A DNA stretch of 64,000 nucleotides from Flagellimonas amphidinii. Its GTDB lineage: Bacteria > Bacteroidota > Bacteroidia > Flavobacteriales > Flavobacteriaceae. The notes beneath the pieces were generated by a model. The model saw only the letters and a program-made list of their open reading frames with translations. It had not been told where the DNA came from and did not search any database. Below are positions 17,870 through 26,693 of the stretch, piece by piece. The stretch covers positions 62,001-126,000 of the forward strand of contig NZ_JABFNN010000045.1 of NCBI RefSeq assembly GCF_013090115.1. The letters are read 5' to 3'. The position numbers and the translations under genes are program-made. The first letter of the stretch is position 1, and every line of letters starts with the position of its first letter.

Positions 17870-18700
17870 TTGATTTATCTGGAATACAACTTCAAACTGG
17901 AGCCTGTTCAACCCGTCACGGATATTTTGATTGCGGAGTTGGGGGAAGTTGGTTTTGAAAGTTTTGTGGAGACACAAACTGGTCTTTTGGCCTATATTCT
18001 CAAATCCGAATGGAACGAAAGTAAAAGCCTGGACAATCTTTTTGTGGTTCAAAATCCTGATTTTGCGGTTTTTTGGACTGTAAAGGAAATACAGCAACAA
18101 AACTGGAATGCCGAATGGGAAAAGAACTTTCATCCCATTGTTGTGGACGACCGCTGCAGGGTCAGGGCCCCGTTTCACAGTCCTGAAAAGGTCAAGTATG
18201 ATATCGTCATAGAGCCTAAAATGAGTTTCGGTACGGGTCACCATGAGACCACCCACATGATGTTACAGCACATTTTAGATACTGATTTTGAGGATAAAAC
18301 GGTATTGGATATGGGTTGCGGTACAGGGGTTCTTGCTATTTTAACAAAAATGAAAGGAGCTATTGATGTTGAGGCCATTGATATTGATGAATGGTGCTAT
18401 TTGAACAGCAAGGAAAATGCAGAGAGAAATAATTGTCCGGACATTAACGTTTTTAAGGGCGATAGCAGCTTGCTTTCAGGAAAAAAATATGACATCATTC
18501 TGGCCAATATCAATCGGAATATTTTGTTGGATGACATACCCATTTATGCACAATGCCTAAATCCTGAAGGGTTACTTTTTTTAAGTGGCTTTTATTTGGA
18601 GGATTTGAATGCAATTTCCTCAAAATGTGAAGGATATGGTTTGGAATTTCAAAAAAAATTGCAAAAGAACAATTGGGTTTCTGCAAAATATGTAAATTAG
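17870..18700 (+). CDS. prmA: Ribosomal protein L11 methyltransferase
   Basis: Methylates ribosomal protein L11 using S-adenosylmethionine. 276 residues. The SAM-binding core is clear: MSFGTGHHETTHMML at about 118, VLDMGCGTGVLAI at about 144, DIDEW, and the NPPY-like NINRN near 205. The N-terminal part (IYLEYNFKLEP) is the substrate-recognition domain. A TTG start at 17870 is used because the first ATG in frame lies at the SAM core. Lies between tpiA and clpS in the same run. Confidence 0.93.
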   Translation: MIYLEYNFKLEPVQPVTDILIAELGEVGFESFVETQTGLLAYILKSEWNESKSLDNLFVVQNPDFAVFWTVKEIQQQNWNAEWEKNFHPIVVDDRCRVRAPFHSPEKVKYDIVIEPKMSFGTGHHETTHMMLQHILDTDFEDKTVLDMGCGTGVLAILTKMKGAIDVEAIDIDEWCYLNSKENAERNNCPDINVFKGDSSLLSGKKYDIILANINRNILLDDIPIYAQCLNPEGLLFLSGFYLEDLNAISSKCEGYGLEFQKKLQKNNWVSAKYVN

Positions 18701-18720
18701 AAAGTGTAAATTCCAAAACT

Positions 18721-18996
18721 ATGGGAATCAGAGAGAAAGACTTGGAAGAGTTGCTTTTGGAAGAAGAAACCACTAAGCAACATGAGATTATTCTTTTTAA
18801 TGACGATGTAAATACTTTTGACCATGTCATAGAGACGTTGATCAATGTTTGTGAACATACTCCTGAACAGGCGGAGCAGTGTTCTCTAATTGTTCATTAT
18901 AACGGCAAGTGCACGGTGAAGACGGGCGAGTATTCCTATTTAAAACCTAGATGTTCCAAATTACTCCAGGCTGGGTTGACCGCTGAGATTATGTAA
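18721..18996 (+). CDS. clpS: ClpS, adaptor of the ClpAP/ClpCP protease
   Basis: Delivers N-degron substrates to a Clp protease. 91 residues. It has IILFNDDVNTFDHVIETLI (the conserved NDD-T loop that binds the N-terminal residue) and EQAEQCSLIVHYNGKC. The frame is open further upstream into prmA, but ATG 18721 begins the typical MGIREKDLEE N-terminus and leaves a 20-base gap after prmA. Short acidic N-terminal extension as usual. Confidence 0.96.
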   Translation: MGIREKDLEELLLEEETTKQHEIILFNDDVNTFDHVIETLINVCEHTPEQAEQCSLIVHYNGKCTVKTGEYSYLKPRCSKLLQAGLTAEIM

Positions 18997-19038
18997 TTGG
19001 TAATTTTCCATTGATTATAAATTCTTTACATTAAAATG

Positions 19039-19070
19039 ATCTGGGCAAATCTCAGATTGCACTAAATTTG
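19039..19070 (+). promoter_or_regulatory. Inverted repeat next to a possible -7 element
   Basis: ATCTGGG (19039-19045) can pair with CTCAGAT (19051-19057) around a 5-base loop. TAAATTTG at 19063-19070 matches TAnnTTTG exactly, 44 bases before the ATG at 19115. There is no good TTG at -33, and the inverted repeat occupies that region, so an activator or repressor site is possible. Confidence 0.35.
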
Positions 19071-19114
19071 TGAAGACACCAACTAATATAAACCAATAAT
19101 TTTCTTACCGGGAA

Positions 19115-19717
19115 ATGGGCGAATTTTTCAAGGCTGAACTCAAAGACCGTTTTTTGGAATATGCTTTGGATCGTAGTGACTATTTCGAGATTCAGACACT
19201 ATATGATGAATTTCTTCGACCTGGTTATAGTCTTGAATTTGCAGTGAAATTGGTCAGGGAAATCCAAGATTACGATTCTGAGCTTTTAGATGTTATGAGC
19301 GGTAATGGAATGGAAATCTTTATGTTGGCTTCTACGCCCTCAACAGGCGCTTTTTTGGAGGATGGTGGATTTATGGACATGTATGTAAAGGAGGAAGAGA
19401 AGTGGGATGCTTTTGTAAACCAACTTTCCAATAATCGAAAACTATCCAAAGACGAAAAAAAGTTGCTCAAGAAAAATTCACCAGGATTAAAAAAGGAAAG
19501 AACGCTACTTGTAGTTTTGATAACAGCAATCACCATAAGTTTTCTGTTTACTCTGTTCAGTATTTTAAAGGATACATTATTGGAGCCCAGATACGTTCCT
19601 TTAGATGAATTCGAGCGAAAAATAGAACAATTGCAGCAGCAGAATAACAATGAAAAAGAACAACTGCAACAAGAATTGAAGGAGTTACAATCAATAATTG
19701 ATTCCCTTAAGAGCTGA
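19115..19717 (+). CDS. Tail-anchored-like coiled-coil protein of unknown function
   Basis: 200 residues. A soluble acidic N-terminal part (1-125) is followed by a basic stretch (about 112-128), one strong membrane helix (LLVVLITAITISFLFTLFSI, about 129-148), and a C-terminal coiled coil rich in Gln/Glu (KIEQLQQQNNNEKEQL, about 165-198). No signal peptide, so the N-terminal domain should be cytoplasmic. I do not recognise the family. It is convergent with the LytTR gene, with only six bases between their stops. Confidence 0.75.
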   Translation: MGEFFKAELKDRFLEYALDRSDYFEIQTLYDEFLRPGYSLEFAVKLVREIQDYDSELLDVMSGNGMEIFMLASTPSTGAFLEDGGFMDMYVKEEEKWDAFVNQLSNNRKLSKDEKKLLKKNSPGLKKERTLLVVLITAITISFLFTLFSILKDTLLEPRYVPLDEFERKIEQLQQQNNNEKEQLQQELKELQSIIDSLKS

Positions 19718-19723
19718 AATTCC

Positions 19724-20434
19724 TTAATTCAAGGATTTGTTCAAGATAATTTCCCTTACCTCATTAAGGTAGCTTCTTCCAATAGTGTACCTGATGCCAT
19801 CAATTTCAACGCTATTGCCTTCCATGGACTCAATTTTGTCCAGTGCAACAGTAAAGGAACGATGTATTCTGATGAATTTATCGTTGGGGAGCTCTTCGGT
19901 AAAGCTACTTAGTGTTTTGTGAATGATGTATTTATCCGAAGTGGTTTTAATGCGAATGTAGTCCTTGAGGCTTTCCACAACCAAAATATCATCTAAATAC
20001 ACCTTTTGGAGCTTTTTGTTGTCTATTTTGATGAAAAAATTGGGTTTTTCATTACTGGAAGTAGTGGTGTTTTTTTTGGACATTACTTCCGAAACTCTAC
20101 TCACTGTATTTAAAAACCTTGGAAATGGAATAGGTTTTACCAGATAATCCAGTGCTTTCACTTCATATCCCTTCAAGGCATATTCCTCATGTGCTGAAGT
20201 GATGACCACACAAGGATCGTAATTAAGGCATTTCAAGAAATCAAAACCGTCTAAAACAGGCATGTTAATGTCCAGAAAGATGAGGTCTACTTTATTTTCT
20301 TGTACATAATTATTGGCATCGACTGCGTTGGAAAAAGTTTCCAATAAATCAAGTTGATCCAATTTTTTTACATAGTCTTCCAATACCTTTATGGCCAACG
20401 GTTCATCGTCTACAATTATGGTTTTAATCTTCAT
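19724..20434 (-). CDS. LytTR-family response regulator
   Basis: 236 residues. Receiver domain with acidic pocket VDDEP (Asp9, Asp10), phospho-acceptor Asp55 in FLDINMP, and the conserved lysine in LDYLVKPIPF at about 106. The LytTR DNA-binding domain spans about 135-236 (LQKVYLDDILVVESLKDYIR, FIRIHRSFTVALDKI). It shares a 4-base overlap with the sensor kinase gene upstream, and is surely its partner. Whether it controls the neighbouring PUL cannot be told from the sequence. Confidence 0.94.
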   Translation of the reverse strand: MKIKTIIVDDEPLAIKVLEDYVKKLDQLDLLETFSNAVDANNYVQENKVDLIFLDINMPVLDGFDFLKCLNYDPCVVITSAHEEYALKGYEVKALDYLVKPIPFPRFLNTVSRVSEVMSKKNTTTSSNEKPNFFIKIDNKKLQKVYLDDILVVESLKDYIRIKTTSDKYIIHKTLSSFTEELPNDKFIRIHRSFTVALDKIESMEGNSVEIDGIRYTIGRSYLNEVREIILNKSLN

Positions 20435-21555
20435 AAGTTGGTCACTCTCAATTTTAAAAGAACATTGAAGTTATGGTTTTTTTCTTCTATTAGCAATTCG
20501 TAGTCCTTGGGCTTATAGCCCAGCTCCAACCTTTTTCGAACGTTGGATAGCCCAATACCGCCACTTCTGGTGGGCATATTGTTTTTTCCTTGCTCTTTTG
20601 GGATGTTATTGGAAAGTTCAAAATATAAGAAATCCCCTTCAACATTGATTTTCAATGAGATTTGCATTTGCCCTAGATTTTGACTAGCTCCATGCTTAAA
20701 ACTGTTCTCAATAAGCGGCATTAAAAGCATGGGTGCAATTACTTTTTCTTCAAGGTCTCCAGATATTTCAACATTTACTTCCAAAGAATTGTCAAAACGG
20801 ATGCGTTCCAAATCAATATAATTTTGAATGCACTCTATTTCTTTCTTTAGCTTCTGTTTTCGCTTATCAGTTGCGTAGAGGAGGTATCGCATTAATTCTG
20901 ATAGCTTAAGAATGACCTCTGGGGCCTTATCAGATTTGGCCAGTGACAGCGAATAAATATTGTTGAGGGTATTAAAAAAGAAATGTGGAGAAACTTGAGA
21001 CCTTAAAAAGCGGAGTTCGGTGGCCAATTGTCTTTTTTCCAGTTCATGGAGCATACTGTGTTCCCGTAACCAATCTATGGTGATTTTAATGGCAGTTACA
21101 AATGAGATTACATATAACTCCCCAAGCATCATTTGTACACCGTAGTTGAAAGTGAGAGTGTCTATGGCTTCTGGTCCTTCTGGCCATACATTGGTGCTGA
21201 GCAGGTAATAAGTAAGATAAAATTTGACATTGAGCATTGCATATAAGGATAACAATATCAATATGGCATAGGTAATGTACTTTTTCTTGAAAACGAATTT
21301 GGGCATCAAAAAATAGATGTTAAAATAAGTAAGTGCCATATGAATTGGAAACCCCAACATGTTGCTTTTTAAGGAATAGTCATAGTCGTGATAATAGCTC
21401 CCCCATCTTAAGGTATTGAAAACAAAGTATATAGACCAGAAAAGAATGTGGTGTTTATAAGTGATGGGATAGTTTCTTATGGACTTTCCAGAGATGAATG
21501 TCTTTGTTTGGGTATCTGTAGGATTATCCGCTAATATGTCGACTGAAGTTTTCAT
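20431..21555 (-). CDS. LytS-like sensor histidine kinase
   Basis: 374 residues. Four membrane segments (about 35-50, 65-83, 92-120, 138-162) are followed by a short coiled linker and a His_kinase domain with SQVSPHFFFNTLNNIYSL (phospho-acceptor His191). The ATP-binding domain has LIENSFKHGA (N box) and GGIGLSNVRKRL (G box). No periplasmic sensor domain is visible, so the signal is probably sensed within the membrane. Divergent from the CBM9-like gene across a 168-base gap. Confidence 0.93.
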   Translation of the reverse strand: MKTSVDILADNPTDTQTKTFISGKSIRNYPITYKHHILFWSIYFVFNTLRWGSYYHDYDYSLKSNMLGFPIHMALTYFNIYFLMPKFVFKKKYITYAILILLSLYAMLNVKFYLTYYLLSTNVWPEGPEAIDTLTFNYGVQMMLGELYVISFVTAIKITIDWLREHSMLHELEKRQLATELRFLRSQVSPHFFFNTLNNIYSLSLAKSDKAPEVILKLSELMRYLLYATDKRKQKLKKEIECIQNYIDLERIRFDNSLEVNVEISGDLEEKVIAPMLLMPLIENSFKHGASQNLGQMQISLKINVEGDFLYFELSNNIPKEQGKNNMPTRSGGIGLSNVRKRLELGYKPKDYELLIEEKNHNFNVLLKLRVTNL

Positions 21556-21723
21556 ATGTTATTGGTCAATTCTGGATTGTTGTTGGTCTAAAAGATCGTA
21601 TGTTAAAGAATAAATTTATGAATATTAAATTATTGTTTAGAAAAGATGTTTTTGCTTAATCTTGGAAAAACTGACTTGAGCCCTCAATTTTGCGATCAAA
21701 TTCCTAACCAAATTGATTAAAAA

Positions 21724-22743
21724 ATGTTGATTAGAATAGTTGCTTTGTTTTTTGTGTTCGCTTCCTGTGGACAAACCAAAAAGACGCCACGTTTTCATGT
21801 GGCTCAAAAAGTATCTACCCCCATTTTAGTAGATGGAAAGGATACGGAAGATCAGTGGAAAGCAACTTCATGGACTGACAGTTTTATTGATATTGAAGGG
21901 ATTGAAAAACCATTGTACGAAACCAAAGTTAAGATGCTTTGGGACGAGAAGTATTTCTATTTGCTGGCCAAAATGGATGAACCACATGTTTGGGGAAATT
22001 TAATGCAGAGAGATACAGTAATCTTCTATAACAATGATTTTGAGGTTTTTATTGACCCTGATGGTGATACACATAATTATTATGAACTGGAAATAAATAG
22101 CCTCAATACACAATGGGACCTTTTTTTGACCAAGCCTTATAGAAATTCAGGAAAGGTTTTGGACAGTTGGGATATTCAAGGACTTAAAACTGCGGTCCAT
22201 ATAGATGGCACTTTAAATAATGCCTCTGATGTGGATAAAGGTTGGATCTTGGAAATGGCAATTCCGTGGAGTGTTATTACAGAGGCATCAAATCATAATG
22301 CCCCTCCAGCTAATGAGTTTTGGCGAATTAATTTTTCAAGGGTTAATTGGCAGTTTGAGCTGGAAGATGGTAAATATGGAAGAAAAAAGGATTCAAATGG
22401 TAAATATCTTCCAGAGTATAATTGGGTTTGGTCTCCTCAAGGTGTCATTAATATGCATGAACCCGAACATTGGGGGTATGTATATTTTTTAGATAAAAAA
22501 CCAGGACAATTGGTTGATTTTGAAATTCCCAAGGACGAATACATCAAATGGGACATGTATGGGCAATATCGGAAGTTGTTAAACGATGAAAACTCAGATC
22601 TGCCTAAACAAATAAGTGTTCTGCAAGTAAAGATTCCCCTCAATTATCAAAAACATGCTACAGGTTGGGATTTATGGTGTATAAGCCCATTTACTGGAAA
22701 AAAACTCATAATTGCTGAGGATGGAAGGTTCTCCCAAGAATAA
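21724..22743 (+). CDS. CBM9-like carbohydrate-binding lipoprotein
   Basis: 339 residues. A short signal ending in FASC (Cys15) gives a lipoprotein. From about 35 it matches the CBM9/DOMON-like family of sugar-binding proteins: PILVDGKDTEDQWKATSWT, then VKMLWDEKYFYLLAKMDEPH, FEVFIDPDGDTHNYYELEIN and WRINFSRVNW. Such proteins sit alone or joined to glycosidases; here no catalytic domain is fused. The C-terminal region (about 260-339) is of unknown type. First gene of the PUL 1 strand; its last 23 bases overlap the next gene. Confidence 0.82.
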   Translation: MLIRIVALFFVFASCGQTKKTPRFHVAQKVSTPILVDGKDTEDQWKATSWTDSFIDIEGIEKPLYETKVKMLWDEKYFYLLAKMDEPHVWGNLMQRDTVIFYNNDFEVFIDPDGDTHNYYELEINSLNTQWDLFLTKPYRNSGKVLDSWDIQGLKTAVHIDGTLNNASDVDKGWILEMAIPWSVITEASNHNAPPANEFWRINFSRVNWQFELEDGKYGRKKDSNGKYLPEYNWVWSPQGVINMHEPEHWGYVYFLDKKPGQLVDFEIPKDEYIKWDMYGQYRKLLNDENSDLPKQISVLQVKIPLNYQKHATGWDLWCISPFTGKKLIIAEDGRFSQE

Positions 22744-23350
22744 GGTTAAAATACCCGGGCGTCAATTTTTGATTGTAGGAATCTTGGCGCTATTGGCCGT
22801 TGGATTTTTGGACAATCAAATGGTGGGTGAACCTAAGGGTAAGCCTGTCAATGAAAAAAAAGACAACTTTGTTTATTGGGCATCTGTTGCTTCTAATAAT
22901 GATAAAACCATTTCATCTTATATTAAAGAACTGGAGAAATTTAATGAGATTGGTATTGATGGGATTCTGATTGAAGCAGAGACCGATTATGATGTTTTGG
23001 AACAAATAAAGCCAATTGCCCGTAGAGAGGGTCTTACCTTATATGTAATGTCCCACGGAAAAAACATACTCCATAGTTCTACTGAATTGGAAAATTGGAC
23101 ATATTCAATAATCCTCAATCAAGCAGATAAGATGGATATGGATTGGGTGGGGCACGAGCTTAATGGAATAGATGATAAAAATAAATTTTTTGGGGGGAAC
23201 TTTGAATCTCTGCCTTCTACAAAAGAATTTGAATCTGCAATAGTTGAGGCAAAAAATAAAGGAGCTCAGGGAGTGGTCGTATTTAATGCTTCAAAAATGC
23301 CCCATCAACATTTTGAAGTCCTTAAAAAACTAAAAGATACTTCTGATTAG
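22721..23350 (+). CDS. Membrane-anchored short protein resembling part of a glycosidase barrel
   Basis: 209 residues. One N-terminal membrane helix (FLIVGILALLAVGFL, about 14-28) with no lipobox. The rest has a TIM-barrel-like pattern: FVYWASVASNNDKT, EIGIDGILIEAETDYDVL, ARREGLTLYVMSHGKN and GAQGVVVFNAS. It resembles GHL10-type glycosyl hydrolase-like proteins but is much shorter than a full barrel and I see no clear pair of catalytic acids. It may be a degenerate or accessory form. Overlaps the CBM9-like gene by 23 bases and starts a chain into the 37-residue ORF. Confidence 0.6.
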   Translation: MEGSPKNKVKIPGRQFLIVGILALLAVGFLDNQMVGEPKGKPVNEKKDNFVYWASVASNNDKTISSYIKELEKFNEIGIDGILIEAETDYDVLEQIKPIARREGLTLYVMSHGKNILHSSTELENWTYSIILNQADKMDMDWVGHELNGIDDKNKFFGGNFESLPSTKEFESAIVEAKNKGAQGVVVFNASKMPHQHFEVLKKLKDTSD

Positions 23351-23353
23351 AGC

Positions 23354-23467
23354 ATGAAAGGATTTAAGAATAATAGCAATGGCCAAGGGCGAAATAAACT
23401 TATTTCTATACTGTTGTTGCTACTGTTTTTCTTTGTGATAATTATTTATAAGAGCCAAATTCAATAG
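23354..23467 (+). CDS. Small membrane peptide, 37 residues
   Basis: ATG three bases after the stop of the gene at 22721, then an open frame to TAG. The product has a polar, basic N-terminus (MKGFKNNSNGQGRNK), a 17-residue hydrophobic segment of Leu, Phe, Val and Ile, and a short basic tail (YKSQIQ). This is the build of a single-pass small membrane protein. The tight spacing favours translation with the previous gene. No family is recognised. Confidence 0.45.
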   Translation: MKGFKNNSNGQGRNKLISILLLLLFFFVIIIYKSQIQ

Positions 23468-23555
23468 ATTAAAATTAGGTTAAAGAGCCATCAATTTTTA
23501 TCCTTTTTCTGTTTGCTATTTAGCTCTTCATAATTGTCGTTGGTCGAAAAAAGTT

Positions 23556-23583
23556 TTGTTAACGTAATCATAAGGTAATTTTA
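23556..23583 (+). promoter_or_regulatory. Possible promoter of the PUL 1 susC
   Basis: TTG at 23556-23558 and TAATTTTA at 23576-23583, with a 17-base spacer, match TTG-N-TAnnTTTG except for the last base. The SusC ATG lies 54 bases further on. This 170-base gap is the only sizeable one ahead of the PUL core. Confidence 0.35.
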
Positions 23584-23637
23584 GTATCATCTTAAAATTA
23601 GTATAACTAACTAAAAAAACAATCTAACGCTTGACTT

Positions 23638-26600
23638 ATGAAAGAAATTAAGAAAGTTTTTATGTTCCTTGTTTGCCTTGTGGCATTTCAGGGGATTGAA
23701 GCGCAGATAACCGTTTCAGGTACCATTACGGATGCTGTGACGGGTGCGGCGATTCCGGCTATTACTGTCGTTGAGGACGGTACAACAAACGGAACCTCTG
23801 CGGATTTTGATGGAAATTATACCATTAATGTTCCTGGTGATGCAACCCTGCGTTTCTCGGCAATTGGCTATTTAGCCCAATCTGTTGCTGTTAATGGGCG
23901 CACTACTATAAATGTAGTGATGCAAGAAGACACCGAACTGCTTGATGAAGTGGTAGTGACCGCTTTGGGTATTTCAAAAGATGAAAAGAAACTCGGTTAC
24001 GCCGTAACTGAGGTTGGAGGAGAATCATTAAACAAAGCTAGGGAGGTAAATGTGGCTAACTCTTTAACGGGTCAGGTAGCTGGTTTGGTAGTAAAGGGTA
24101 CGAGTAGCGGTCCTGGGGGCTCTTCCAAAATTTTATTACGTGGTGTTTCAAATTTGAGCGGCAGTGGTTCCCCTTTATTTGTTATTGACGGTGTGCCGAT
24201 GGACAATACACAAGGCGGTTCAGCTGGTGAATGGGGAGGATCAGATGCTGGTGATGGTATTGGGAACCTCAGTCCTGATGATATTGAGAAAATGACGGTT
24301 TTAAAAGGACAGTCGGCTTCTGCACTTTATGGTTCAAGAGCATCAAATGGGGTAATATTGATCACTACCAAAAAAGGAAGTAAGCAAGGTGATTGGGATT
24401 TAACTTTTAATACGAACTTTTTAGCTGAATCAGCAGTTGACTTCACTGATTTTCAAGACACTTACGGTCAGGGTACAGGTGGTGCAAAACCATTGACTGC
24501 TGCTGATGCACAATCTACAAATAGATTGGCTTGGGGAGCGCAATTGGACGGTAGTCAAGTTATTGGTTATGATGGAAATCAATATGCTTATAGTCCTGCA
24601 TCTTCAAGATATATTGATTTTTATAGAACGGGAACTAATTTCACTAACAGTATAGCGGTTTCCAAAGGATGGGGAGAAGGTTCTTTTAGGCTTTCGGTTT
24701 CAGATTTGAACTCAAATTCTATTGTGCCCAATAGTGGTTTAGATAGGACTACGGTTAATTTGGCAGTGAGTCAGGATATTACAGACAAACTTAATGTTTC
24801 GGCTAATATCAATTACACTGATCAGAGATATGATAACCAGCCTTTTTTGAGTGATGGTCCATTAAACCCTAATAACTTTTTATTCTTGGCGCCTAATGTG
24901 AGCGAATCTATTTTTGCACCTGGTTTTGATGCAGAGTCAGGAGCTGAAACTGTTTTTAGTGATGATATTTATGTTACTAACCCTTATTTTGTCACTAACC
25001 AAGGAGTCAATGATCCAACAAGGAAAAGAACTATTTCCATAGTATCAGCTAAATACAACTTTACTGATAATATCTATTTATTGGCAAGAATAGGTAATGA
25101 TCAAATCAACGATACTTATTATAAAGTTAATCCTTATGGCCTTGCATATTCTCAGGATTTGCAGGGAAGTCTTGCTGAGCTGGGTCAAGGAAGTAGATTG
25201 GAATTTAATGCGGATGCTATTTTTGGCGCTGACTTTGATTTAACTGAAGATTTGGAGTTGAGTACCTTATTAGGGGGTAATCTCAGAAAAAATGAATATG
25301 AAAAGGTCACAGTTAATGGTGGGCCTTTTGTTTTGCCTTATTTGTATTCATATAATAACGTAGTGAATTTTGGAAGGAATTATGAGTTTAATGAAAGAGA
25401 AGTTCATTCTGGATATTACTCATTAGGTGCTACTTACAAGGATATTCTTACATTGACTACTACAGGAAGATATGATGTTTATTCAACATTGACCTCACCT
25501 ACAAGTGATGATAACAGTATTTTTTCTCCATCGGTGTCTGGAGCGTTCATTTTTGATGACTTCTTGAATATTGAAGCTTTGGAGTACGGTAAGTTGAGAG
25601 CTGCATATGCGGTGACTAGTGGTGAGCCAGAAGATCCTTATTCCAATCAGTTTTATTATTCGTCGGAAAGCTCTCTAGGTGGAATACCAGCTGCTTCTGC
25701 ACCGACCAAGCTTCCCAACTTCTCTTTGAAGCCTTTTACGACCTCTGAGTTGGAGCTTGGTTTAGACTTAAAGTTTTTTGAAAACAGATTGTCTTTTGAT
25801 GTTGCTTATTTTAAAAAGAAATCAAAAGATGAAATCCAAGTTGCAGGCTATAGTCGATCTTCCGGATTTCAAGAAGGGGTGGTTGCAACTGGGTCTATTC
25901 AAAATACGGGATTAGAATTTTTGGTAACAGGTGTGCCAATTCAAAAAGAAGATTTTTCTTGGACAACTTCCTTTAACTTCACAAAAGTTAAAAACGAAGT
26001 ATTAAAAACGGATACTTCGGGTAATCCAATCAATTTAGGACGAAATAGAGCTACATTAGGTAATGCTGTCACTGCGTTTGTTGTGGGTGAGGCGGGTCCT
26101 CAAATTATGGCATACGATTATTCCTATGATGGTTCTGGAAACATTGAGGTTGATGAATCTGGGATTCCATTGCGTGGTGAATTGAAAAACTTTGGTTCGG
26201 TACTTCCCGATTTTTATGGAGGTTGGAACAATACTTTCAACTATAAGAACTTTAACTTATCGTTTTTGATTGATTTCAACTATGGAAATAAAGTATTGTC
26301 TGCGACCGAGTTCTATTCAATCTTTAGAGGATTAAATAAAATTACTCTAGAAGGAAGAGAAACGGGTGTAGGTAGTGCATCTGCTCAGGATTATTACCAA
26401 GGCCTTGCTCAAAACGTTACAAGTACGAGTGTGGTCGATGGGGATTTTATCAAACTAAGACAATTATCCTTGGGATATACTCTCCCTTCTGAACTTTTTG
26501 AAAGAACACCTTTTTTAGAAGGCGTGGATATCTCTTTAGTTGCTAGAAATCTTGCAATCTTATGGAGGAAAGCGGAGAACATCGATCCTGAAAATGGTTT

Positions 26601-26691
26601 TGGTGCAAATGTTAGTTATTTGGGTATTGAGGGTACAAGTTTGCCTTCTACAAGATCCATCGGTCTAAATGTTAACTTTAAAATAAAATAA
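23638..26691 (+). CDS. SusC/RagA-type TonB-dependent outer-membrane transporter (PUL 1)
   Basis: 1017 residues. Signal peptide (1-22, ends IEAQ), a carboxypeptidase-regulatory-like domain (about 24-105, ITVSGTITDAVTGAAIP), a TonB-box region (LLDEVVVTALGI), a plug (ANSLTGQVAGLVVKGTSSGP, LFVIDGVPMDN, YGSRASNGVILITTKKG) and a 22-strand barrel. It imports glycan fragments captured with SusD, using energy from TonB. It lacks the N-terminal STN domain, so it is not expected to signal to an ECF anti-sigma factor. Its neighbours suggest mannose-containing glycans as cargo. Confidence 0.96.
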   Translation: MKEIKKVFMFLVCLVAFQGIEAQITVSGTITDAVTGAAIPAITVVEDGTTNGTSADFDGNYTINVPGDATLRFSAIGYLAQSVAVNGRTTINVVMQEDTELLDEVVVTALGISKDEKKLGYAVTEVGGESLNKAREVNVANSLTGQVAGLVVKGTSSGPGGSSKILLRGVSNLSGSGSPLFVIDGVPMDNTQGGSAGEWGGSDAGDGIGNLSPDDIEKMTVLKGQSASALYGSRASNGVILITTKKGSKQGDWDLTFNTNFLAESAVDFTDFQDTYGQGTGGAKPLTAADAQSTNRLAWGAQLDGSQVIGYDGNQYAYSPASSRYIDFYRTGTNFTNSIAVSKGWGEGSFRLSVSDLNSNSIVPNSGLDRTTVNLAVSQDITDKLNVSANINYTDQRYDNQPFLSDGPLNPNNFLFLAPNVSESIFAPGFDAESGAETVFSDDIYVTNPYFVTNQGVNDPTRKRTISIVSAKYNFTDNIYLLARIGNDQINDTYYKVNPYGLAYSQDLQGSLAELGQGSRLEFNADAIFGADFDLTEDLELSTLLGGNLRKNEYEKVTVNGGPFVLPYLYSYNNVVNFGRNYEFNEREVHSGYYSLGATYKDILTLTTTGRYDVYSTLTSPTSDDNSIFSPSVSGAFIFDDFLNIEALEYGKLRAAYAVTSGEPEDPYSNQFYYSSESSLGGIPAASAPTKLPNFSLKPFTTSELELGLDLKFFENRLSFDVAYFKKKSKDEIQVAGYSRSSGFQEGVVATGSIQNTGLEFLVTGVPIQKEDFSWTTSFNFTKVKNEVLKTDTSGNPINLGRNRATLGNAVTAFVVGEAGPQIMAYDYSYDGSGNIEVDESGIPLRGELKNFGSVLPDFYGGWNNTFNYKNFNLSFLIDFNYGNKVLSATEFYSIFRGLNKITLEGRETGVGSASAQDYYQGLAQNVTSTSVVDGDFIKLRQLSLGYTLPSELFERTPFLEGVDISLVARNLAILWRKAENIDPENGFGANVSYLGIEGTSLPSTRSIGLNVNFKIK

Positions 26692-26693
26692 GG

